A DNA stretch of 64,000 nt from Zoogloea sp041911615 (GCF_041911615.1 NZ_JAYROR010000015.1:72687-136686); one strand, 5' to 3'. Shown: positions 52,280 to 62,778, numbered from the stretch's first letter. Numbers and translations are program-made. Notes: generated by a model not told the origin, from the letters alone.

Positions 52280-54139
52280 TCAGCGGCCGATGCGCCCCTT
52301 GCCGCGGGCGAGGCGGTGCAGCACCGCGACGAGATGGTCGACCTCTTCGCAGGTGTTGTAGAACGCCAGCGAGGGCCGCACCGTGGCTTCCTGCCCGAAG
52401 CGGCGCAGGATCGGCTGGGCGCAGTGGTGGCCGGAGCGCACCGCGATGCCTTCCTCGTTGAGCGCCTTGCCGACTTCCTCGGGGCGGTAGCCGTCGAGGA
52501 CGAAGGACATCACGCTGGCCTTGTCCGCCGCGGTGCCGATCAGCTTGAGGCCGGGCACCGTGAGGAGTCCGCGAGTGCCATACACCAGCAGGTCGTGCTC
52601 GTAGCGGGCGATGTGCTCGATGCCGATGCGCTCCACGTAGTCCAGCGCCGCGCCGAGGCCCACCGCGTCGGCGATGTTGCCGGTGCCGGCCTCGAAGCGG
52701 GTCGGGGCGCCGTGGTAGATCGTCTTCTCGAAGGTGACGTCGGCGATCATGTTGCCGCCGCCCTGCCACGGGGGCATGTCCTCGAGGATCGCACGCTTGC
52801 CGTACACCGCGCCGATGCCGGTCGGGCCGAAGATCTTGTGGCCCGAGAAGACGAAGAAGTCGGCGTCGATGGCCTGCACGTTGACCCGCAAGTGCGACAC
52901 CGACTGGGCGCCGTCGACCACCGCCACCGCGCCGGCCTGGTGGGCCATGGCGACGATCTCCTTGACCGGCACCACGGTGCCCAGGGCGTTGGAGACCTGG
53001 GTGACGGAGACGATCCGGGTGCGCTCGGTGAGCAGCTTGCGGTACTCGTCCAGCAGCACCTGGCCGGTGTCGTCCACCGGGATCACCTTGATGCGGGCGC
53101 CCTTGGCGGCGGCAAGCTGCTGCCACGGCACGATGTTGGCGTGGTGTTCCAGGTGGGAGACGATGATCTCGTCGCCTTCGCCCACGTTCTGCCAGCCCCA
53201 GGTTTTGGCGATCAGGTTGATGCCTTCGGTGGTGCCGCGCACGAAGATGATCTCCTCCGGCGACGCGGCGCCGACGAAGCGGGCCACGGTGTTGCGGGCG
53301 CCTTCGTAGGCATCCGTGGCGCGGGCGGCAAGTTCGTGGGCCGCGCGGTGGATGTTGGAGTTTTCGTGCTGGTAGAAGTAGGCGATCCGGTCGATCACCG
53401 CCTGGGGCTTGTGGGTGGTGGCGGCGTTGTCGAACCACACCAGCGGACGGCCGTTGACGCGCTCCTGGAGGATCGGGAAATCCCGCCGCACGGCATGCAC
53501 GTCGAAGGCCGGATGGGCACCTGCGCCGAGCTGGGGAACTTGCGCTTCCCGCGTCGGCGCGCCGGCGCCGTCGAGGAAGTAGAAGTGCCCGGGTGCCGTG
53601 CCGGTCGCGGCGTTGGCGGCGCGGCGCTCGCCGGCGATGTCGGCGAGGATGGCGTGCAGTTCCGCTTCGCCGGGCAGGCCGAAGGATTGCGGCACGAGCC
53701 GGTTTTCGACCGGCCCGGCGGGCGTGGTCGTCGGTGCGGCACCGGCTTCGCCGAGGAAGTAGTACGGCGCGGACGGCGCCAGGGGCGGCGGCGAGGCGGG
53801 CGGGCTGAGGGTGGGCAGCGCGGCGGCGTAGGCTTCGGGCACGCCGAAGGCCGGGTTGCCGGCCCGACCGGCGCCGTGGGCGTGGTCGAGCGGTACGCTC
53901 TCGGCCCGCACCGGTGCGACCGGTGCGGCGGCGACGAGCTGCGGGCCGGCGTCGCCGGGGCGGATCTCCGGTTCGGCGGCGCGGGGGATGTCCAGCGCCG
54001 GGGCGCCGCCAAAGGCGGTGGGCAGGGCCGAGAAGAACTCCCCGGCGAGTCGGGCGAGCACGTTCTCGTCCGGCAGCCCGGCCGGCGCGCCGGTGCCGAG
54101 GGCCGCGACCCCGTTACTTGTAGGTGTCGGGATAGTCAT
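52280..54139 (-). CDS. Encapsulin cargo: cysteine desulfurase with N-terminal loading domain
   Basis: 619 residues, about 200 longer than SufS. Residues 1-210 are low-complexity, rich in Ala, Pro and Gly, with DENVLARLAGEFFSALP (24-40), PYYFLG (125-130) and HFYFLDG (185-191). From 212 on it is a group II desulfurase: PLP lysine K435 in FSGHKIFGPTG, catalytic C573 in RSGHHCAQP. Family 2A encapsulin cargo desulfurases carry just such a disordered N-terminal targeting domain. It takes sulfur from cysteine as persulfide, releasing alanine. It overlaps the shell gene by 26 bases. Confidence 0.93.
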   Translation of the reverse strand: MTIPTPTSNGVAALGTGAPAGLPDENVLARLAGEFFSALPTAFGGAPALDIPRAAEPEIRPGDAGPQLVAAAPVAPVRAESVPLDHAHGAGRAGNPAFGVPEAYAAALPTLSPPASPPPLAPSAPYYFLGEAGAAPTTTPAGPVENRLVPQSFGLPGEAELHAILADIAGERRAANAATGTAPGHFYFLDGAGAPTREAQVPQLGAGAHPAFDVHAVRRDFPILQERVNGRPLVWFDNAATTHKPQAVIDRIAYFYQHENSNIHRAAHELAARATDAYEGARNTVARFVGAASPEEIIFVRGTTEGINLIAKTWGWQNVGEGDEIIVSHLEHHANIVPWQQLAAAKGARIKVIPVDDTGQVLLDEYRKLLTERTRIVSVTQVSNALGTVVPVKEIVAMAHQAGAVAVVDGAQSVSHLRVNVQAIDADFFVFSGHKIFGPTGIGAVYGKRAILEDMPPWQGGGNMIADVTFEKTIYHGAPTRFEAGTGNIADAVGLGAALDYVERIGIEHIARYEHDLLVYGTRGLLTVPGLKLIGTAADKASVMSFVLDGYRPEEVGKALNEEGIAVRSGHHCAQPILRRFGQEATVRPSLAFYNTCEEVDHLVAVLHRLARGKGRIGR

Positions 54140-55043
54140 GGTACTTGCCGATCTCCACGTCTTCGAGGACAGCCAGTGCGTCGTCGGTCAGCACGGCCAG
54201 GGAGCAGTACAGCGAAATCAGATAGGACGCGATGGCGTTGCGGTTGATGCCCATGAAGCGCACGGACAGGCCCGGGCTCTGCTCGCCGGCGACGCCGGGC
54301 TGGAACAGGCCGACCACGCCCTGACGCTTCTCGCCGGTGCGCAGCAGGAGGATCTTGGTCTTGCCGTCCTCGACCGGCACCTTGTCCGACGGGATCAGCG
54401 GAATGCCGCGCCAGGTGAGGAACTGAGCGCCGAACAGGCTCACCGTCGGGGGCGGCACGCCGCGGCGGGTGCATTCGCGACCGAAGGCGGCGATGGCCAG
54501 CGGGTGGGTGAGGAAGAAGCCGGGTTCCTTCCAGACCTTGGTGAGCAGGTCGTCCAGATCGTCGGGGGTGGGGGCGCCGGTGAGCGTCGAGATGCGCTGC
54601 TCATCGGTGACGTTGGCGAGCAGGCCGTAGTCCGGGTTGTTGATGAGCTCGGATTCCTGACGTTCCTTGATGGTCTCGACGGTGAGGCGCAGCTGCTCCT
54701 TGATCTGGTCGTGGGGGCTGCTGTAGAGGTCGGAGACGCGGGTGTGCACGTCGAGGATGGTGGTGACCGCGTTCAGGAAATACTCGCGCGGCTGCTCGTC
54801 GTAGTCGACGAAGGTCTGCGGCAGCTCGGATTCGTCGCGCTGGGAGCAGGCGACGCGCACGTCGCGGGGGTTCTTGACCTTGTTGAGGCGGTAGATGCCG
54901 GCTTCGACCGGCAGCCATTGCAGCAGGTGCACCAGCCAGCGCGGCGAAATGGTGGACAGCTGGGGAACGGTCTTGGTGGCATTGGCCAGTTGCCGCGCGG
55001 CGTTGTCGCCGAGGGCTGTCTGGGCGTCGAGATGATCGGACAT
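54114..55043 (-). CDS. Family 2A encapsulin shell protein (SrpI-like)
   Basis: 309 residues, the usual length for SrpI-type shells and without the cyclic-nucleotide domain of family 2B. RWLVHLLQWLPVEAGIYRLN (35-54), YFLNAVTTILDVHTRVSDLY (88-107) and LLRTGEKRQGVVGLFQPG (233-250) fit the family, which has an HK97-type capsid fold and builds a protein nanocompartment. Directly coupled to its cargo desulfurase. AAGGAG lies seven bases before the ATG. No phage genes are nearby. Identity rests on sequence pattern plus the diagnostic operon. Confidence 0.93.
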   Translation of the reverse strand: MSDHLDAQTALGDNAARQLANATKTVPQLSTISPRWLVHLLQWLPVEAGIYRLNKVKNPRDVRVACSQRDESELPQTFVDYDEQPREYFLNAVTTILDVHTRVSDLYSSPHDQIKEQLRLTVETIKERQESELINNPDYGLLANVTDEQRISTLTGAPTPDDLDDLLTKVWKEPGFFLTHPLAIAAFGRECTRRGVPPPTVSLFGAQFLTWRGIPLIPSDKVPVEDGKTKILLLRTGEKRQGVVGLFQPGVAGEQSPGLSVRFMGINRNAIASYLISLYCSLAVLTDDALAVLEDVEIGKYHDYPDTYK

Positions 55044-55139
55044 GGAGGCGCTCCTTATTCCTGGTTAGAAAATGCTTATGCCAAAAAGTGATAATGAAGT
55101 TTGAATGGGGGGCGGGGTCGCTTCAACCGGCTAAACCCG

Positions 55140-55382
55140 TCAAGACGTGGCGCGACCGGGGGCGGAGGGTTCGAAACGGGCGATGAGCGCCGACGGGCGT
55201 AGCTCGAGGGCGTCGGCGAGCTTGGCGAGGGTGGCCAGCGAGGGCATCGCGCGGCCCCGTTCGAGGTCGCCCACGTAGCCGCGGTTGAGGTCGGCGTGTT
55301 CGGCGAGCTGTTCCTGCGACCAGCCGCGCTCCTCGCGCAGGCGACGCACGGCGCGGCCGAAGCGGGTGGCGAGTTCAGTCAT
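55140..55382 (-). CDS. Small XRE-family HTH regulator
   Basis: 80 residues, nearly all HTH: LREERGWSQEQLAEHADLNRGYVGDLERG and PSLATLAKLADALE. Overlaps the serine acetyltransferase stop by eight bases. Followed by a 96-base AT-rich gap before the encapsulin gene that might contain an internal promoter. A likely local regulator of the operon; the signal is unknown and no extra sensing domain is visible. Confidence 0.85.
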   Translation of the reverse strand: MTELATRFGRAVRRLREERGWSQEQLAEHADLNRGYVGDLERGRAMPSLATLAKLADALELRPSALIARFEPSAPGRATS

Positions 55383-56376
55383 GGCCGACCGCTCCGCTTT
55401 CGCCGGCCTGCTGATGCAGGCTGGCCTGGCTGACGTGGCTGCCCGGCGGCACGCTGTGGGTGAGCCAGACGTTGCCGCCGATGCTCGAGCCGCGGCCGAT
55501 GACGATGCGACCGAGAATCGTCGCCCCGGCGTAGATGACCACGTCGTCCTCGACGATGGGGTGGCGGGCCAGACCTTTTTCGAGGCTGCCGTCGGCACCC
55601 ACCGGAAAGCGCTTGGCGCCCAGGGTGACGGCCTGGTAGAGCCGCACGCCCTGGCCGATCACGGCGGTTTCGCCGATCACCACGCCGGTGCCGTGGTCGA
55701 TGAAGAAGCGCCCGCCGATCTCGGCGCCCGGGTGGATGTCGATGCCGGTGGCCGAATGGGCCAGCTCGGAGACGATGCGGGCGATCAGCGGCACGCCGAG
55801 CCGGTACAGCCGGTGGGCGAGGCGGTGGTGGATGATCGCGAGGATGCCGGGGTAGCACAGCACCACCTCGTCGACGCTGCCGGCGGCGGGGTCGCCGTGG
55901 TAGGCGGCTTCCACGTCGCTGTCGAGGAGCGCGCGGATCTGCGGCAGGGCGGCGGCGAAGTCGCGCACGATGCGCACGGCGGCGTCCGGGCTGGCGTCGA
56001 CGCCCGGGCGGCCATGCCGCAACTGGTAGGCCAGTTCGAGGGCGACTTGTTCGGCCAGCGCATGCAGGGCGGCATCGAGGGTGTGGCCGACGTAGAAATC
56101 CTCGTTCTCCTGACGCAGGTCGGCGGGGCCGAGGCGCATCGGGAAGAGGGCGCCGCGCAGCCCGTCGACGATGCCGCGCAGGGCCTCGCGGGAGGGTAGC
56201 TCGCGGCCGCCGTATTCGAGCTGACGGTTCTGGGCGAGGCGCCAGCGTTCGCGGACCGCGCGCAGGCCGGCAACGACGTCGTCCAGGTTCCACGAGGCGT
56301 GGGGCGAGGCGGACGAGGGCGGCGGCACGGGCCGGGCGGGCGCGAGCGGGGCGTCGGGGCGGGTGGCCTGGAGCAT
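55375..56376 (-). CDS. Serine O-acetyltransferase, EpsC-type
   Basis: 333 residues. An N-terminal Pro/Ala-rich segment (1-28), a helical domain, then a left-handed beta helix: GIDIHPGAEIGGRFFIDHGTG, GVVIGETAVIGQG, PIVEDDVVIYAGATILG. It makes O-acetylserine for cysteine synthesis. It begins four bases after the rhodanese stop. SAT genes recur in family 2A encapsulin operons. Confidence 0.92.
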   Translation of the reverse strand: MLQATRPDAPLAPARPVPPPSSASPHASWNLDDVVAGLRAVRERWRLAQNRQLEYGGRELPSREALRGIVDGLRGALFPMRLGPADLRQENEDFYVGHTLDAALHALAEQVALELAYQLRHGRPGVDASPDAAVRIVRDFAAALPQIRALLDSDVEAAYHGDPAAGSVDEVVLCYPGILAIIHHRLAHRLYRLGVPLIARIVSELAHSATGIDIHPGAEIGGRFFIDHGTGVVIGETAVIGQGVRLYQAVTLGAKRFPVGADGSLEKGLARHPIVEDDVVIYAGATILGRIVIGRGSSIGGNVWLTHSVPPGSHVSQASLHQQAGESGAVGHD

Positions 56377-56380
56377 GGCG

Positions 56381-56899
56381 TCAGTCCTGCACCCAGGGCA
56401 GGCCGTGGAAGCGCCAGCCGCCGAGGTTGCCGCGGCGGGTGTCGCCGTCGAGCTCGCCCTCGAAACCCTCCAGCACGTTGAAGACGTGGCTGAAGCCGGC
56501 CTTGGTGGCGGCCTCGGCGGCGGCGGCGGAACGCTTGCCGCTGCGGCACAGCAGCAAGGCCACGGCGTCCTTCTTCACCTTGGCTTCGAGTTCCTTGACG
56601 AAGCGCGGGTTGCGGTTGAGGGCCGTGCCGGTCATCCAGGGGACGTGCAGGGTGTCGGGGACGTGGCCGACGAACTTGCGCTCTTCGGCGGTGCGCACAT
56701 CCACCAGACGGGCGTAGCCGGCACTGGCGAGTTCCCAGGCTTCGGCCGGCGTCACGCTGCCGGCGAAGGGCTGGCCGGCGCTGCGTGCGCGTGCGCGGGC
56801 CTGGTCGAGAATGGCGTCGAGTTCGTCGGGCTGGGGCGTGGCGCCGTGGGCGGCCTGCTGACCGGCAACGGCGAGATCGCGGGTTTGGGTGTCGAGCAT
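56381..56899 (-). CDS. Rhodanese-domain sulfurtransferase
   Basis: 172 residues from ATG 56899 (GGAG site; a GTG at 56911 also in frame). Single rhodanese domain after about 50 N-terminal residues. Active-site loop LLCRSGKRSAAAAE with the persulfide Cys, and ARLVDVRTAEERKFVGHVPD. First gene of the encapsulin operon; probably moves sulfane sulfur produced by the desulfurase. Confidence 0.92.
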   Translation of the reverse strand: MLDTQTRDLAVAGQQAAHGATPQPDELDAILDQARARARSAGQPFAGSVTPAEAWELASAGYARLVDVRTAEERKFVGHVPDTLHVPWMTGTALNRNPRFVKELEAKVKKDAVALLLCRSGKRSAAAAEAATKAGFSHVFNVLEGFEGELDGDTRRGNLGGWRFHGLPWVQD

Positions 56900-57046
56900 G
56901 GGTGTCTCCACTGACGGTTGGGGACTGCGCCGGGTGGGGCGCGTCGTCCGGGTGGAGACACATTAGCGGGCGGGTTCGCCGACACGAACCAACAAATATT
57001 CAGATGATTTGCAGCCGGAATTGAATAAGCTTTGCAGGATCGCCTC

Positions 57047-57073
57047 GGGGCCGGCGAAGGCGTCGCCGGCCCC
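57047..57073. repeat. GC-rich perfect hairpin upstream of the encapsulin operon
   Basis: GGGGCCGGCG-aaggcgt-CGCCGGCCCC, ten-base perfect stem, between the cyclase gene and the rhodanese gene. No U-tract on either side, so an attenuator or processing element rather than a standard terminator. Confidence 0.5.
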
Positions 57074-57099
57074 GCGGCGGGCCGCGCCGCCTTGTCCGG

Positions 57100-58781
57100 T
57101 CAGCTGGCGGTGCGGGTGCGCTGCGCCGGGAAGGCGACGGTCTGGCGGCCCGGATCGTGGATTGCGCCGTGGATGGCGAAGCAGTTGCCGCCGCGCTTCT
57201 TGGCGTCGTACATGGCCTCGTCGGCCTGCTTGAAGAGGGTGTGCGGGTCGAGGGCGTCGGTGGGAAAGATGCTCACGCCGATGCTCGCCGAAACGGGGTA
57301 GCCGCCGCTGTGGGCGTCGCTGTGGGCAATGGCGGCGAGGACGCGTTTCATCGTCTCCTCGACCTGGCTCGCTTCGATGAAGTCGTTGATGAGCAGCACG
57401 AACTCGTCGCCGCCCCAGCGGGAGGCGGTGTCGCTGGCCCGCAGGGTGCTCTGGATGCCGGCGGCCACGTCCTGCAGGACCTCGTCGCCGGCCTTGTGGC
57501 CGAGGTGGTCGTTGATCGCTTTGAAACCGTCGAGGTCGGCCAGGCACACGGCGACCTTGAAGCCGGTGCGGCGGGCGTGGGCGAGGGCCAGGGTGAGGCG
57601 GTCTTCGAGGAGGTTGCGGTTGGGCAGCCCGGTGAGCGGGTCCTGGTGGGCCATTTCGCTGAGTTTCTGGCGCGAGGCGTGCAGGGCCACGTTGAGCTGG
57701 CGGGTGCGCAGGTAGAGGATGGTGAGGCCGAGCAGCACCACGGCGAGGGCGATGAAGGCGGGCAGCAGGTATTGCTGGATCACCGCGCCGAGGCTGATCG
57801 GCTCGGGCTTGTCGTAGGGGTAGATGTGGTGGCGCCGCATCAGGGTCTGGACGTGCTGGTATTCCAGCGGGGTGGACCAGCGGTAGTAGCGCGCGGCCCG
57901 CGCCGCGGGGGTGTCGGGGGGCATCATCAGCAAGGTGGCGGCGACCCGGTTGGCCACGTCGATGGGCACGTGGGGGGCGGCGGCCAGCGGCCATTCGGGG
58001 AACAGCGGGGTGCTGACGAGGAAGGGAAAATCGCCCCGCTGGACGGGTTCGATGATGCGCAGCCGGGCGAGCTGGATGCGTCCCTCCTGGCTCATGGCCT
58101 CGAGCACGCCGCTGCGCGCGAAGCCGACGTCGGCGCGCCCGTCGAGCACGGCGAGGACGCAGCCGTCCTGGGGGAAGCCGAGAAACTGGACCTGCGCATC
58201 GGTGTCGAGGTCGATGCCGCGATCCTTGAGCAGGTCGTACTGGAGCAGGAAGGCGGCGAAGGAGGTGCGGTCGACCGCGGCGATGCGCTTGTGTCGCAGA
58301 TCGTCCAGGCGCTGGATGTCCTGGCGGTCGCTGCGGGTGAAGATCACGCCGCCGAAGCGATTCACCTGCACGCCGTTCTCGCGCTTGACCAGGGTGGCGA
58401 GGCGCGACACGCCGTAGCGGCTTTCCATCAGGATGTAGTGCTGGGGTTGGTGAGCACGAAATCGAGCTCGCGGCGGGCCAGCGCGATCTCGAACTCGGGC
58501 AGCGACAGCGGCACGACCTCGAAGCGGCTGCCGGGGATCATCGCCGAGAGGTAGTCCATCGTCGGCTGCCATTCCCGCACGGTGACGGATTTGTCGCGGA
58601 AGGCGGTGATGCCGACCTTGTGGATCTGCTGGCCGGCGGTCGCCTCCGCCTCGGCGAAAACGGTCGGCGCGGCCAGCGCGCAGACCAATGCGAACACCCA
58701 CTGCAGCAGTCGGTGCAGCGCGCCGCCGGAATGATCGAGGCGCTGCCCGCCGGACTGCCGGGCCTGCCTGATACGCATCAT
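57100..58781 (-). pseudogene. Diguanylate cyclase with PhnD-like periplasmic sensor, frameshifted
   Basis: Start MMRIRQARQ at 58781, signal peptide, then a PhnD-like substrate-binding domain. The frame ends in LDFVLTNPSTTS-stop. The continuation HYILMESRYGVSRLATLV lies in the next frame: adding one C to CCCC (58443-58446) restores NPQHYILMESRYG. After the shift the protein is complete: sensor, membrane helix (YLLPAFIALAVVLLGLTILYL), then GGDEF with MAHQDPLTGLPNRNLLEDR and WGGDEFVLL intact. Either a real inactivation or a homopolymer sequencing error. Confidence 0.85.
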
Positions 58782-58924
58782 CGTCCCCCCCTGTCGTACC
58801 GCGTTGCGGTTCTCTTGTCCCTCCTCAAATTGTAAGCCGTTGGTTCCCGGCGGGGCGCACTGCGCGCACTCTTCAATTTGTCGAAGCGCAAAGACTGGCG
58901 CCGTTCTGGCGCCTCGGGGTGGAT

Positions 58925-60063
58925 TCAGCCCGGCTGGCCGCCGGTGACGAAAGGGGATGCGGCCCGCCGTGGGGCGGGCCGGCCGGACGGGCAGGGGGCG
59001 GGGTGGGCGAGGCGTTCGCAGAAGAAGCGGCGCAGGGCGGCATCGACGCGGGGGGCGTCGATCAGGAAGCCGTCGTGACCGTGGGGCGTGTCGATGGCGA
59101 CGAGGCTGGCGTTGGGGAGTCCGGCGGCCAGATCGAACTGATCCTCGGGCACGTAGAGGGTGTCGCTCGGCAAGGCGCCGACCAGCACCGGCTGGGTCAG
59201 GTGCGCCAGGGCGGTGGCGAGGCCGCCGCGGCCACGACCGAGGTCGTGGGTGTCCATCGCGTCGAGGAGCACGCGATAGCTGTGGGCGTCGAAGCGGCGG
59301 GTGAGGGCGTCGCCGTGGTGGCGCAGCCAGCCCTGCACGGCGCCGTCGGCGGGCGAGAAGGGCGCGCGGGCGTCGTGTTCGCCCTCGAAGCGGCGGGCCA
59401 GCGCGGCCGCATTGCGATAGCCGACCATCGCCATCGCCCGGGCCGCGGCCAGGCCGGCGACGGGTGGATCGGCGGGGTCGTAGGCGCCGTCGCGGTAGCG
59501 CGGGTCGGCGGCGAGCGCCAGGCGCTGGGCTTCGCTCCAGGCCATGCACCAGGCCGAGTGGCGGGCGGCGGCGGCGATGCTGACCACCGCGCCGACCCGC
59601 TGCGGATCGAGCAGCGCCCATTCCAGCGCCTGCAGTCCGCCCATCGAGCCGCCGATCACGCAGCGGATGTGGCGGATGCCGAGGGCGTCAGCGAGTCGCA
59701 TCTTGGCGCGCACCTGATCGCGCACGGTGAGGCGCGGAAAGCGGGCGCCCCAGCGCACGCCGTCGGGGGCGAGGCTGGTGGGCCCGGTGCTGCCGTAGCA
59801 GCCGCCGAGCACGTTGCTGCAGACGATGAAGTCGCGCGCGGGGTCGAGCGACCGCCCCGGGCCGAACAGCGGCGCCCACCAGTCGTCGGCGTCGGCCGAG
59901 CCGGTGAGGGCGTGGCAGAGCACCACGGCGTTGTCGCCCCGGGGCGACAGGCGCCCCCAGGTGCGGTAGGCGAGCTGCAGGCCGGGCAGGTCGGCCCCCG
60001 ACTCGAGGCGCAGCGGCCGCTCCGACTGGAACAGCCGGGTCTGGTCGGAGAGCCGGAAGGCGC

Positions 60064-60067
<4 letters not shown>
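58925..60067 (-). CDS. metX: Homoserine O-acyltransferase
   Basis: 380 residues. Alpha/beta hydrolase fold: AVVLCHALTGSADADDWW, VIGGSMGGLQALEW (nucleophile Ser), and IDTPHGHDGFLID (catalytic His). It activates homoserine, probably with acetyl-CoA, for methionine synthesis. Overlaps the metY stop by four bases. Acetyl versus succinyl specificity cannot be settled by eye. Confidence 0.93.
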
Positions 60068-61389
<1,322 letters not shown>

Positions 61390-61418
61390 GGCGGGGCTCC
61401 TCGGGAAACGGGTGGGTG

Positions 61419-62750
61419 TCAGGACCACACGCCGGTGCGGCGATCTTCGACGCGTTTGGCCTTGTGGGTGGCGCGGGGCAGGGTGTCGGGCGGCAGGATC
61501 GTGACGATCGCGCTCACGCCGGTGACGGCCTTCAGGTGATGGGCGAAGCGGCTCGCCAGCTCGGCGTCGGGGGCCGTGGCGGCGGCACTGCGCTCGATCT
61601 CGACGGTGAGGCGGTCGAGGTGGTGCTCGCGCTCGACGATCAGCCGGTATTCGCCGGTGAGGTCGTGGTCGCGACGGGCGATGGCTTCCACGTCGCTGGG
61701 GAAGACATTGACGCCCTTGATGATGAGCATGTCGTCGAGCCGGCCGTGCACGCCCTGCAGGCGGATCGAGGTGCGGCCGCAGGCGCAGGGATCGGACGTG
61801 AAGGAGACGATGTCGCCGGTGCGGAAGCGGATCATCGGGCGGGCGGATTTCTTGAGCGTGGTGAGCACCAGTTCGCCGCGGCCGCCTTCCGGCACCGGTT
61901 CGTTGGTGCCGGGGTGGAGCACCTCGACCAGGATGTGATCCTCGGCCCAGTGCAGGCCGTCCTTCTCCTCGCACATGCCGGCGCAGGAACCGAAGATGTC
62001 CGACAGGCCGTAGTAGTCGTACACCGACGCGCCCCACAGGGCCTCGATGCGCTGGCGGGTTTCGGGGATCGAGCCGCCGGGCTCGCCGGCGACGAAGATG
62101 CGTCGCACCGCGAGGTCGTGCTTCGGGTCGATGCCTTCCTTGATCGCGGTCTCGCCCAGATACCAGGCGTAGGACGGGGTCGTCCAGATGGCGGTGACCT
62201 GGAATTGGCGCAGGATCGCCAGCAGGCGCTCGGACGGCACGGTGCCGGCGTGGATCGACAGTGCGCCGAGCTTCTGGGCGCCCAGCACGCAGGGCCCGCC
62301 GACGAACAGCGAGAAGTTGAGCGAGTGGGCGTAGCGGTCTTCCGGGCGCAGGCCGGACGACCAGAACTGGCGCGCCTCGTAGTCGATCCAGTCGTCGAAA
62401 TCCTGGGCCGTGAAGGGCGATGCGGTGGGCACGCCCGTCGAGCCGCTGGAGGCGGAGATGTAGACGATGTCGCGCTCGGGCACCGCAACCAGATCGCCGA
62501 AGGGCGCCACGGCGAGCTGGCGCTCGCGCACGATGGCCTTGTCGATGAACGGGAAGCGGCGGATGTCGTCGAGGCTGCGCACGCTGTCGGGGTGCACGCC
62601 GGCGGCGTCGAAGCTCGCCCGGTAGTAGGGCGAGTGGTCGTAGGCGTGGCGCAGGTGCCGCTGCAGCAGTTGCAGCTTGAGGGCGTCCCAGTCGGCGCGC
62701 GGCTGGGTTTCGAGGGCGGCGTCCCAGAAGGGGCGGTGGGGGCTCAGCAT
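61419..62750 (-). CDS. PaaK-like acyl/aryl-CoA ligase (AMP-forming)
   Basis: 443 residues. Phosphate loop YISASSGSTGVPT, YDYYGLSDIFG, PMIRFRTGDIVSFTSDPCACGRTS, and C-terminal catalytic Lys region LPRATHKAKRVED. Closest in type to phenylacetate-CoA ligase. Sits between metQ and metY in what looks like one transcript; its place in sulfur metabolism is unclear. Substrate unknown. Confidence 0.87.
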   Translation of the reverse strand: MLSPHRPFWDAALETQPRADWDALKLQLLQRHLRHAYDHSPYYRASFDAAGVHPDSVRSLDDIRRFPFIDKAIVRERQLAVAPFGDLVAVPERDIVYISASSGSTGVPTASPFTAQDFDDWIDYEARQFWSSGLRPEDRYAHSLNFSLFVGGPCVLGAQKLGALSIHAGTVPSERLLAILRQFQVTAIWTTPSYAWYLGETAIKEGIDPKHDLAVRRIFVAGEPGGSIPETRQRIEALWGASVYDYYGLSDIFGSCAGMCEEKDGLHWAEDHILVEVLHPGTNEPVPEGGRGELVLTTLKKSARPMIRFRTGDIVSFTSDPCACGRTSIRLQGVHGRLDDMLIIKGVNVFPSDVEAIARRDHDLTGEYRLIVEREHHLDRLTVEIERSAAATAPDAELASRFAHHLKAVTGVSAIVTILPPDTLPRATHKAKRVEDRRTGVWS

Positions 62751-62778
62751 GACGGCGATCCTTGGGCGTGGACGGTGA

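Noticed and set aside
54114..55043. Shell protein as a prophage HK97-type capsid remnant
   Set aside because: No terminase, portal, protease or tail genes nearby; neighbours and sequence pattern are those of family 2A encapsulins.
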